From NCBI GenBank assembly GCA_002493595.1, contig DKZG01000033.1, forward strand, positions 484 through 64,483: a stretch of 64,000 bases of DNA. Reading direction: 5' to 3'. The notes below the pieces were generated by a model. The model did no database searches and was not told where the DNA came from. It worked only from the letters and a program-made list of their open reading frames with translations. The position numbers and the translations under genes were made by a program. Below are positions 40,722-47,961 of the stretch, piece by piece (position 1 is the stretch's first letter; every line of letters starts with the position of its first letter). This DNA is from Ruminococcaceae bacterium UBA7080 (GTDB taxonomy: Bacteria > Bacillota > Clostridia > Oscillospirales > Acutalibacteraceae).

Positions 40722-42224
40722 TTATCTCTCCCAGTTGCGTGAGCGTTCAACAGCACGTTTCCAGTCGGAATATTTTTGGTTTCTGAGTTCCGTTTCCATT
40801 GAAGGGATGAACGTTTTGTCAACTTGGCGGTTTGATTCAATCTCTTCAAGGTTTGACCATACGCCGGTTGCCAAGCCGGCACAGTAAGCAGCACCAAGGG
40901 CCGTTGTTTCAATATTCTTGGGTCTGTTAACGGTTACACCGGTCATATCAGCCTGAATTTGCATCATAATATCCGATACGGAGGCTCCGCCGTCGACTCT
41001 TAGGTCCTTAAGCATAATATCCGAGTCACTTATCATGGCTTCAAGCAGATCCGTCATCTGATATGTGATGCTTTCCAGTACGGCACGGCAGATATGCTTT
41101 CTGTTGATTCCGCGTGTGAGACCAACCATGATTCCCCTGGCATACATATCCCAATAAGGTGCCCCCAAACCTGTAAATGCAGGCACAAAATACAGTCCGT
41201 TTGAGTCTTCAACCTCGCTTGCAAGTTCATCGCATTCGGGAGCAGAATGTATAAGCTCAACCTCATCTCGAAGCCATTTAATAACAGAACCGGCATTGAA
41301 GGCAGAGCCCTCCAGAGAATAGGTGATTTTGTCGCCTATGCCCCATGCAATTCCGGAAAGAAGGTTTGAGCGTGAATTTACACGCTTGCTGCCGGTATTC
41401 ATCAGCAGGAAGCAGCCTGTGCCATATGTGTTTTTAGCCTGGCCGATATTAAAGCAACCCTGGCCGAACAGTGCACCCGGCTGATCACCGATTGCACCTG
41501 CTATAGGTACATCTTCTATATCTTCAATACCTGTGATTTTTGCTACCTTGCCATATATGCAGCTTGAAGGCTTCACTTGCGGCAGCATGCTCATCGGTAT
41601 GCCTAACTTTTCACATAAAAACGGATCCCAGCAAAGCTTATCAATATCAAAAAGCATAGTGCGGCAGGCATTTGAGTAATCGGTTACATGTACTTTTCCA
41701 TTGGTTAAATTCCATATAAGCCATGTGTCGACCGTTCCGAAAAGAAGCTCGCCTTTTTCTGCTTTTTCCCTTGCCCCTTCAACGTTATCCAGTATCCATT
41801 TAATTTTTGTACCGCTGAAATAAGCATCAATCAACAGGCCGGTTGTGTTTTTAATATAATCGCCAAGCCCTTCAGCCTTCAGCTCTTCACAGTACTGGGC
41901 TGTTCTGCGGCATTGCCATACAATGGCATTGCAAACCGGCTTGCCGGTTTCTTTGTCCCATACAATAGTAGTTTCTCTCTGATTTGTTATTCCTATACCT
42001 GCAATATCTTTAGGATTAACTTTTTCAAGTCTCAGGCAGGAAAGAATTGCGCTGATTTGTGAAAACAGGATTTCCATAGGGTCATGTTCAACCCAACCGT
42101 TTTCAGGATAATACTGAGTGAATTCATTTTGCGCTTTAGCAACAATTTCACCTTTCTTATTAAATATGATGGCGCGCGAGGATGTTGTACCCTGGTCCAG
42201 AGCCATAACATATTTTTCAGCCAT
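40722..42224 (-). CDS. glpK: Glycerol kinase
   Basis: It phosphorylates glycerol to glycerol 3-phosphate. The 500-residue protein is full length: ALDQGTTSSRAIIF at the start, GITNQRETTIVWD near residue 80, KKWLLDN-like IKWILDN near 140, GAIGDQPGALFGQ near 245 and the ATPase motif LRVDGGASVSDIMMQIQADM near 405. The PTS-phosphorylated His of Firmicute GlpK would lie near residue 230 but is not evident. No glpF, glpD or glpP is adjacent, and its companions are the two malate-type enzymes. Confidence 0.96.
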   Translation of the reverse strand: MAEKYVMALDQGTTSSRAIIFNKKGEIVAKAQNEFTQYYPENGWVEHDPMEILFSQISAILSCLRLEKVNPKDIAGIGITNQRETTIVWDKETGKPVCNAIVWQCRRTAQYCEELKAEGLGDYIKNTTGLLIDAYFSGTKIKWILDNVEGAREKAEKGELLFGTVDTWLIWNLTNGKVHVTDYSNACRTMLFDIDKLCWDPFLCEKLGIPMSMLPQVKPSSCIYGKVAKITGIEDIEDVPIAGAIGDQPGALFGQGCFNIGQAKNTYGTGCFLLMNTGSKRVNSRSNLLSGIAWGIGDKITYSLEGSAFNAGSVIKWLRDEVELIHSAPECDELASEVEDSNGLYFVPAFTGLGAPYWDMYARGIMVGLTRGINRKHICRAVLESITYQMTDLLEAMISDSDIMLKDLRVDGGASVSDIMMQIQADMTGVTVNRPKNIETTALGAAYCAGLATGVWSNLEEIESNRQVDKTFIPSMETELRNQKYSDWKRAVERSRNWER

Positions 42225-42301
42225 AAAATTTACCCCTCTCGAAACGCAGCGGCATAATGTTTACCGGTTTGGCGTTTTGTTAATTACACTTTTTGAAAAA
42301 C

Positions 42302-42329
42302 AAAAAGCAGGTTAATATACCTGCTTTTT
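42302..42329. terminator. Terminator hairpin after acpP
   Basis: AAAAAGCAGGT (42302-42312) and ACCTGCTTTTT (42319-42329) form an 11-bp stem around TAATAT, with flanking A and T runs. On the minus strand it ends acpP transcripts and abuts the glpK promoter. Confidence 0.85.
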
Positions 42330-42358
42330 ATTGTACTTTATTTAGATTTTAAAGTCAA
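42330..42358 (-). promoter_or_regulatory. glpK-operon promoter abutting the acpP terminator
   Basis: On the minus strand TTGACT (42353-42358) and TACAAT (42330-42335) are 17 bp apart. Initiation near 42323 falls inside the terminator's first arm, so transcripts from here would not form the hairpin. Confidence 0.6.
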
Positions 42359-42408
42359 TGATGTCTGTGTGTTTTGATACTGATTTTGTACATATATAAA
42401 AAAATGTA

Positions 42409-42636
42409 CTATATGTTATTTTCAACAAAAGTTGTTATATCGCTTACACTTTCCATCTTTTCAATAATTTCATCGGGCACTTCAATAGAAAATTCATCTT
42501 CAATTGACATAACGATGTCAATTGCATCAAGACTGTCAGCCCCCAAATCTTCAACAAGAAGACTGTCGGTACTAATGCTTTGCTCATCAATATCAAGCTG
42601 TTCAGCAAGAATAGCTTTGATTTTTTCAAATACCAT
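42409..42636 (-). CDS. acpP: Acyl carrier protein
   Basis: This is the 75-residue acidic carrier of fatty acid synthesis. The Ser that takes 4'-phosphopantetheine lies in GADSLDAIDIVM near residue 36. The four-helix pattern and length are typical. ATG 42636 has AAGG at a good distance; an in-frame GTG at 42648 is less likely. No fab genes are adjacent, so it may serve the general pool or a specialised pathway. Confidence 0.93.
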   Translation of the reverse strand: MVFEKIKAILAEQLDIDEQSISTDSLLVEDLGADSLDAIDIVMSIEDEFSIEVPDEIIEKMESVSDITTFVENNI

Positions 42637-42745
42637 AATAACCTTCACCTCAAAAAGTAGTTGTTAATATTGTTTTGTTATGTTATTATCATATTATATA
42701 ATTCCCAATGAATTGTCAATGATTTTTTTCAGCGAGGTCAATGTG

Positions 42746-43576
42746 ATGGATAAATTCGGGCTTATCGGCTACCCTTTGGGTCATTCAATGTCACCTTTTA
42801 TTCATAATGAGCTTTTTAAAATAAATGGTATAGAGGCAGTATATGAACTGAAAGAAATAAGTCCAAAAAGACTTTACTCTGATATAGAAGAGCTTAAATT
42901 ATTAAGAGGCTTTAATGTTACGATTCCCCATAAGACGGCAATTATCAAAAACCTTGACGGACTCTCTCAAAGAGCAGCACTTTTTGGTGCTGTAAACACT
43001 GTAGCGAATCGGGACGGGATTCTTACGGGTTATAATACGGATTGTTTCGGATTCCTGCGTGCTCTTGACATGGCGGAGATAAAGCTTGGCAAAAAGGTCC
43101 TTCTTTGCGGAAGCGGCGGAGTTTCGAGAATGTTTGCATTTGAAAGTGTTCTGGCGGGAGCTGAGCTTACTGTTGCAGTGCGTGATCAATCAATAGAGAA
43201 GGCTAACAAAATCAAGTCTGAAATTCAGCAGAAGCTTAATAAATCCGTGAATGTTGTTATGCTTGAAGAGGTAACGGGCGAATATGATGTTCTTATAAAC
43301 GGTACACCGGTAGGTATGTATCCCGATATTCATTCATGTATTTTGCCGTTTGAAAAGGTTAAGGCTTGCAAGGCGGTTTTCGATGCAGTTTATAACCCTC
43401 TTGAAACAATGCTTATCAAATATGCAAAACAGTCTGGTGCGAGATATTCAAACGGCCTGTCCATGCTGGTATGGCAGGCTGCTGTTGCACAGGAAATTTG
43501 GTTTGATGTTCAATTTACAATGCCGCAGATTGAAGCGGTTATGTCAATTACACAAAAGGAATTAGAAAAGCGATGA
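42746..43576 (+). CDS. aroE: Shikimate dehydrogenase
   Basis: It reduces 3-dehydroshikimate to shikimate with NADPH. The 276-residue protein has the substrate motif IGYPLGHSMSPFIHN at its start, the catalytic Lys in NVTIPHK near residue 63 and the paired Asp in GYNTDCFGF near 98. The nucleotide fold GSGGVSRMFAFE follows near 122, and TPVGMYP is near 186. ATG 42746 with GCGAGG fits the family start; an in-frame ATG at 42680 would add 22 extra residues. Its stop overlaps the aroK start by 4 bp. Confidence 0.95.
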   Translation: MDKFGLIGYPLGHSMSPFIHNELFKINGIEAVYELKEISPKRLYSDIEELKLLRGFNVTIPHKTAIIKNLDGLSQRAALFGAVNTVANRDGILTGYNTDCFGFLRALDMAEIKLGKKVLLCGSGGVSRMFAFESVLAGAELTVAVRDQSIEKANKIKSEIQQKLNKSVNVVMLEEVTGEYDVLINGTPVGMYPDIHSCILPFEKVKACKAVFDAVYNPLETMLIKYAKQSGARYSNGLSMLVWQAAVAQEIWFDVQFTMPQIEAVMSITQKELEKR

Positions 43577-44061
43577 ATATAGTTTTATGCGGATTTATGG
43601 GCAGCGGCAAAACAACTGTTGGTCTTGAGCTTGCCAAAATTATGGGAAGAAAATTTATTGATACCGACGATATGATTGAAAAGACACAGGGTATAGCAAT
43701 AAAAGCGATTTTTACTGTTCGCGGAGAGGATTATTTCCGTGAGCTTGAATGGGAGTGCTGTAAAACGATATCCGATATGAAAAACTGTGTCGTTTCAACA
43801 GGAGGCGGAGCACTTACCTTTGAACGCAATGTAAAGGCACTGCAAAGGGGCGGAAAAATAGTTTTTCTTGATGCGGATTTTGATGTTATCTGTCAGCGCA
43901 TAGGTAAGTCAAAAACAAGGCCGCTTTTTCAGAATAAGGAAAAAGCACGCTCTTTGTATGATGAGCGCAAGGAGAAATATTTAAATGCTGCCGATTATGT
44001 GGTAGACGGCAATATGTCGGCCAGAAAGACAGCTTTGCAGATTGCGGAAATGTTCAGATAA
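43573..44061 (+). CDS. aroK: Shikimate kinase
   Basis: It phosphorylates shikimate, the step after AroE. The 162-residue protein has the P-loop GFMGSGKTTVG near residue 7, the shikimate-binding DTDDMIE near 31, the Arg in FRELE near 57 and STGGGALTF near 77, and a lid Arg in KTRPLF. ATGA overlap with aroE gives translational coupling. The remaining chorismate pathway genes are not in the window. Confidence 0.95.
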   Translation: MNIVLCGFMGSGKTTVGLELAKIMGRKFIDTDDMIEKTQGIAIKAIFTVRGEDYFRELEWECCKTISDMKNCVVSTGGGALTFERNVKALQRGGKIVFLDADFDVICQRIGKSKTRPLFQNKEKARSLYDERKEKYLNAADYVVDGNMSARKTALQIAEMFR

Positions 44062-44103
44062 TTCTTTGTTTTTTCAACTCGAGTGGATTATTCTTTTGCC
44101 AAG

Positions 44104-44132
44104 TTGAAAAATAATATTATATATGCTATAAT
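44104..44132 (+). promoter_or_regulatory. Promoter of the Wzm-type permease gene
   Basis: TTGAAA (44104-44109), a 17-bp spacer and TATAAT (44127-44132) give a transcript with a leader of about 60 nt. Confidence 0.7.
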
Positions 44133-44142
44133 GCATAGGTCA

Positions 44143-44170
44143 AATGCCTTTGCGATGAAAAAGGCATTTT
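44143..44170 (+). promoter_or_regulatory. Leader hairpin before the permease gene
   Basis: AAATGCCTTT pairs with AAAAGGCATTT (44158-44169), followed by TTTCAG. The T-tract is short, so it is at best a weak attenuator. Confidence 0.3.
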
Positions 44171-44198
44171 CAGTATGTGAAAGCAAAGAGGTGCTTTT

Positions 44199-45038
44199 GT
44201 GGATATTAGAAATAATGTTGAACTTAACCACAATGTGGATATGTTTAGAAAATATAAAAACTTATTAAAAGAGCTTACAATGAAGAATGTTAAGCTGAAA
44301 TACCGAAGCTCATGGCTGGGTGTTTTCTGGAGCTTTTTGCAGCCGCTTCTCAATATGATTGTTCTTTCTGTTGTATTCGGCGGAATATTCGGCAAAAAGA
44401 GTGATATGATTGTCTGTTATCCCGTTTACCTGTTTACAGGCAGATTGCTTTTCAGCTTTTTTACATCTTCAACAAAGCAGGCACTGACTTCATTCAGAAG
44501 AAATCAGGCAATTATAAAAAAAGTATATGTGCCTAAATATATGTATCCGCTTTCATCCATACTCAGCAATTTTGTCACATTTGCTATTTCCCTTTTGTGT
44601 CTGATTTGTGTTTGGATTTTCTTTAAATTTACCGGCATAAGCGGCGGTTCTGAGCTTGAAATTACATGGTATGCCCTGCTTTGCTTTGTACCTATGGTGC
44701 TGTTGCTCATATTCAGTACCGGTGTTGGCCTTGTGCTTTCCGTAATCAGTGTTTATTTCAGAGATGTTGAGTATATTTGGGATGTCCTGACACAGCTTCT
44801 TTTTTATATGGTGCCTATTCTTTATCATCTTGAAACCATTAAAACACCATGGATTGTAACCATTATTAAAATTAATCCGCTCTACTCTATGATAGAGCTT
44901 TTCAGGCATTGCGTATTATATGGACAAATTATGAGCTGGAAGTTGCTTTTGTATGCAGCAGTTATTTCCATTGCCACCTTGATTATCGGCATCATCTTCT
45001 TTAACTGGAAGAGCGATGATATCATTTATCATTTATAA
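44199..45038 (+). CDS. ABC-2 type polysaccharide/teichoic acid export permease (Wzm/TagG-like)
   Basis: This is a 279-residue membrane protein with six hydrophobic segments. The cytosolic N-terminal LKELTMKNVKLKYRSSWLGVFWSFLQPLLNM and FRRNQAIIKKVYVPKYMYPLSS near residue 105 are the family signature; PLYSMIELFRHCVLYG lies near 228. Such permeases export undecaprenyl-linked glycans with an ATPase (Wzt/TagH). That ATPase is not here: the gene is alone between its promoter and a terminator. The start is GTG with AGAGG 6-7 bases upstream. Confidence 0.88.
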   Translation: MDIRNNVELNHNVDMFRKYKNLLKELTMKNVKLKYRSSWLGVFWSFLQPLLNMIVLSVVFGGIFGKKSDMIVCYPVYLFTGRLLFSFFTSSTKQALTSFRRNQAIIKKVYVPKYMYPLSSILSNFVTFAISLLCLICVWIFFKFTGISGGSELEITWYALLCFVPMVLLLIFSTGVGLVLSVISVYFRDVEYIWDVLTQLLFYMVPILYHLETIKTPWIVTIIKINPLYSMIELFRHCVLYGQIMSWKLLLYAAVISIATLIIGIIFFNWKSDDIIYHL

Positions 45039-45044
45039 TCATTC

Positions 45045-45091
45045 GATATAATAATCCCCGCAAACATTTCGTTTGCGGGGATTATTATATC
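45045..45091. terminator. Long perfect terminator hairpin
   Basis: A 21-bp perfect stem (45045-45065 with 45071-45091), GC-rich at the CCCCGC core and AT-rich at the base, surrounds the loop ATTTC. It separates the convergent permease and fucosidase genes. Confidence 0.92.
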
Positions 45092-45124
45092 CTTTGCCAA
45101 AAACTACAGTCTGTTTTGGTGTAT

Positions 45125-47209
45125 TTATTCTATTCTTTTTCCATTTTTAAAGCTGTATGATATTTCTTTGCCGCCATAGGTTTTAAGGCCTTTAATTCTA
45201 CCTGACCATTCTTGGGGCAGTGCTTCGTTTTTCAGCATCTCGGCAATGCCTGCAGTAACTCCGAAATTACCATCAATTTGAAACGGCGGATGAGCGTCAA
45301 ACAAATTAGGATATGAACCGCCGCCGTTATGCAGTTGAATAACCGGATTGATGTATGTGAGCTGCTGTTTAATTAATCGTAATGCATTTTCACCATTCAT
45401 CAGTCTCGCCCACAGGCATACCTTCCATCCAAGAGACCAGCCTGTTCCGCCGAAACCGCGTGTTTCAAGTGATTTTTCGGCAGCTTTATTCAGTGTATCG
45501 TTTTGAATAAAGCGTGACGGGTAAATGCAGTATAGGTGACTGACATGTCTGTGCTGCGCTTCGGTTTCCTCAAATTCTTCTGCCCATTCAGGAATTCTTC
45601 CGTCTGAAGCAGGCATAACCTGATTGATATATGGTGCATCAAAGCCCAGCTGTTTGCAGTTTTCAAAAAATTCAAAGAGAATCTCTCTGTCCATGGAGGG
45701 CATGTATGTAGGTGCCAAAGAAATATCTTTATCCTTATAATTATTTTCAGGACTGATGGAAGGGCAGGTAACAAGCTCACCGTCCTTTTCAATCATAAAG
45801 TCATTATAAAATTTAAGACAGCTTTTATATAATGGTATAATCTGTGTTTTAAAAGCTTCGTCTTCTGTATACAGATAATGCTCATAAAGCTGATTGAGCA
45901 GCCACGGTGAGCTCATGCACCAGGGTGCATATTGCGCTGCATCGCCGTCTCCGTCAGGATAACCTGCGGGATAGGTCGCTCCCCAAATATCGCTGTTATG
46001 ATGTGAACAAAATCCGCTGCAGTCGTAATAATCTTTAGCTGTTACCGTGCCGTTGACAGCAAGCTTTTTTACAAATTCAAGCAAGGGTTCAACGCATTCG
46101 GAAAGATTTGTAATATCCGTGCACCAGTAATTCATTTCGGTATTGATATTGGTGGTATAGCTTGAGGACCATGGTGCTCTTAGTTTTGTATTCCATATTC
46201 CCTGCAGCGTCATCGCATTTGTACCGGTTCTGGAGGCGGAAATGGTAAGATAACGTCCATATTGAAAGAGAAGTGAAATAAGAGCGTTGTCATCACTGTG
46301 CTTTTTTATGCGCTTGATACGCTTGTCTGTGGGCAGGTCATCGCGGCTGCCGTCAAGCTCAAAATCAACCCGGTTAAACAGTGAGGAGAAATCCGTTATA
46401 TGTTCTTTTTTTAGTATATCATAGCCTTTTATATTCTTAAAATAAGAAAACGCTTTTTCAACAGCATTAGCATCGGGCATGGATTGGAAGTCAACAAAGG
46501 AGGTTGCCAGTGAAACCAAGAGTGTAATATCCTGCTGATTATTTACCTCAATGCAGCTGCCGGCAAATTCAGCATTACCGAGTACCTTAACAACCCCGCA
46601 GAATTTCATTCCTTTATTACCCTGGATTATGCTGCTGCCTTTATTATAGTATGGCGGCATACAGACTTCAGGGGCCTGACCGTTGATTACGAGACTATCC
46701 TCTGCCGTTTTTGTTTCGTGCTTTAGCTGACTGTCAAAATAAACCTTAAAGCTCACACCTTGGCTGCTGTGTATATTTATAATCATAAGCTGTGCCGGAT
46801 ATGAAACAAAAACGGTCTCTTTAAATCCGTTTGCTTCTGTTGTTGCCACCCCTGTCGAAATATCAAGCATTCTTTTATAACCCTTTTTGGGGGTGTTTGC
46901 ATAATCGATAATTAAATCGCCAAAAGGGAGATATGCTTCCGACCAATGGCCGTGCATATCTTTATTAAGTATTGCCTTAGCTTTTTTATAGTCCTTTTCA
47001 AAGATTGCTTTTCTGACATCATCAAGATATTTGTGTGCATCTTTTTTGTTTAAATCCTTTGGATATCCGGACCAAAGACTGTCCTCATTTAATGCAATTC
47101 GCTCCTTTTTCAGATTGCCGAATACGAGGCCGCCTATACGTCCGTTGCCCACAGGCAGAGACTGCTCAAAATATTTTGCCTTTTTTGTGTAAAATAGTGT
47201 GTTTTTCAT
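45125..47209 (-). CDS. GH95 family alpha-L-fucosidase/galactosidase-type glycoside hydrolase
   Basis: This is a 694-residue protein with the GH95 layout: an N-terminal beta-sandwich (FYTKKAKYFEQSLPVGNGRIGGLVFG, NEDSLWSGYP), then an (alpha/alpha)6 barrel. The active-site stretch TTNINTEMNYW near residue 358 carries the two Asn residues that activate water. CPSISPENNY near 498 carries the acid Glu, and QIDGNFGVTAGIAEML near 657 the Asp. There is no signal peptide, so it acts on imported oligosaccharides. No ribosome site precedes ATG 47209, and the -10 element is only 6 bp upstream, suggesting a leaderless mRNA. Confidence 0.93.
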   Translation of the reverse strand: MKNTLFYTKKAKYFEQSLPVGNGRIGGLVFGNLKKERIALNEDSLWSGYPKDLNKKDAHKYLDDVRKAIFEKDYKKAKAILNKDMHGHWSEAYLPFGDLIIDYANTPKKGYKRMLDISTGVATTEANGFKETVFVSYPAQLMIINIHSSQGVSFKVYFDSQLKHETKTAEDSLVINGQAPEVCMPPYYNKGSSIIQGNKGMKFCGVVKVLGNAEFAGSCIEVNNQQDITLLVSLATSFVDFQSMPDANAVEKAFSYFKNIKGYDILKKEHITDFSSLFNRVDFELDGSRDDLPTDKRIKRIKKHSDDNALISLLFQYGRYLTISASRTGTNAMTLQGIWNTKLRAPWSSSYTTNINTEMNYWCTDITNLSECVEPLLEFVKKLAVNGTVTAKDYYDCSGFCSHHNSDIWGATYPAGYPDGDGDAAQYAPWCMSSPWLLNQLYEHYLYTEDEAFKTQIIPLYKSCLKFYNDFMIEKDGELVTCPSISPENNYKDKDISLAPTYMPSMDREILFEFFENCKQLGFDAPYINQVMPASDGRIPEWAEEFEETEAQHRHVSHLYCIYPSRFIQNDTLNKAAEKSLETRGFGGTGWSLGWKVCLWARLMNGENALRLIKQQLTYINPVIQLHNGGGSYPNLFDAHPPFQIDGNFGVTAGIAEMLKNEALPQEWSGRIKGLKTYGGKEISYSFKNGKRIE

Positions 47210-47215
47210 AATTTG

Positions 47216-47244
47216 ATTGTACTTTATAAAATAAGAAATTGCAA
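47216..47244 (-). promoter_or_regulatory. Promoter of the GH95 gene (leaderless), shared -35
   Basis: On the minus strand TTGCAA (47239-47244) and TACAAT (47216-47221) are 17 bp apart. The predicted first base coincides with the A of the ATG at 47209. The -35 is self-complementary and also serves the plus-strand promoter. Confidence 0.65.
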
Positions 47245-47267
47245 GAGGAATAAAAATATGTTAAAAT
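47239..47267 (+). promoter_or_regulatory. Promoter of the cytidylate-kinase-like gene, shared -35
   Basis: TTGCAA (47239-47244), a 17-bp spacer and TAAAAT (47262-47267). The same six base pairs form the -35 of the divergent promoter, so two polymerases could not bind at once. Confidence 0.65.
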
Positions 47268-47295
47268 AATAACAAGCGAAAGGGAGGTATTCTTT

Positions 47296-47904
47296 ATGAA
47301 AAATTATGTTATTTCAATAGGACGTCAATATGGCTGCGCCGGACATGAAATTGCAACAAAACTTTCAGAAAAATTAGGAATTCCGTATTATGACAAGGAA
47401 ATCATTAAAAGAGCAGCCAAAGACAGCGGATTTGATGAAAATCTTTTCAGCTTTTATGATGAAAAGCCTACCAGGAGCTTTCTTTATAATGTCTCAACGG
47501 ATGGCTTTGCATCCTTGTCTAATTCCGCTGTGCCGCTTGAGGATCAGGTGTTTCAGTATCAGTTTGATACAATACGCAAGGTGGCTGAAGAAGGCAGTTG
47601 CATTATAGTGGGCAGATGTGCTGACTATATTTTGAAGGATAATGAAAATCTTTTGACAGTATTTCTGCATGCTGATGATCAATTCAGGTGTGACAGGGCA
47701 GTCAAAATTTATGGACTAAGTGAAAAGAATGTACTTAAAGAAATTAAATCTATTGATAAAAAGCGAGCACGTTTTCACAATTTTTATTGCGATGACAAGT
47801 GGGGAGATGCAGAAACTTATGATTTATCAATTAATGTTTCGCGTCTCGGTCTTGACAATACGGTTGAACTCATAGCAGATTATATTTATAAAAAGTTTGC
47901 TTAA
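47296..47904 (+). CDS. Cytidylate kinase-like family P-loop protein
   Basis: This is a 202-residue protein of the cytidylate-kinase-2 family. The N-terminal VISIGRQYGCAGHEIATKLSEKLGIPYYDKEII replaces the classical GxxGxGKT loop with GRQYGCAGHE, as is normal in this family. EEGSCIIVGRCADYIL lies near residue 98 and KKRARFHNFYCDDKWG near 155. It probably phosphorylates a nucleotide or similar substrate, but the family's role is largely untested. GGGAGG precedes the ATG. It is divergent from the fucosidase gene. Confidence 0.88.
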   Translation: MKNYVISIGRQYGCAGHEIATKLSEKLGIPYYDKEIIKRAAKDSGFDENLFSFYDEKPTRSFLYNVSTDGFASLSNSAVPLEDQVFQYQFDTIRKVAEEGSCIIVGRCADYILKDNENLLTVFLHADDQFRCDRAVKIYGLSEKNVLKEIKSIDKKRARFHNFYCDDKWGDAETYDLSINVSRLGLDNTVELIADYIYKKFA

Positions 47905-47910
47905 TAAAAA

Positions 47911-47950
47911 CGACAGCCATTGGGAAGATTCTCAATGGCTGTTATTTTGT
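47911..47950. terminator. Terminator between convergent genes
   Basis: ACAGCCATTG (47913-47922) and CAATGGCTGT (47933-47942) form a 10-bp stem with an A-run before and TTATTTTG after. Confidence 0.88.
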
Positions 47951-47961
47951 ATATATTACGT

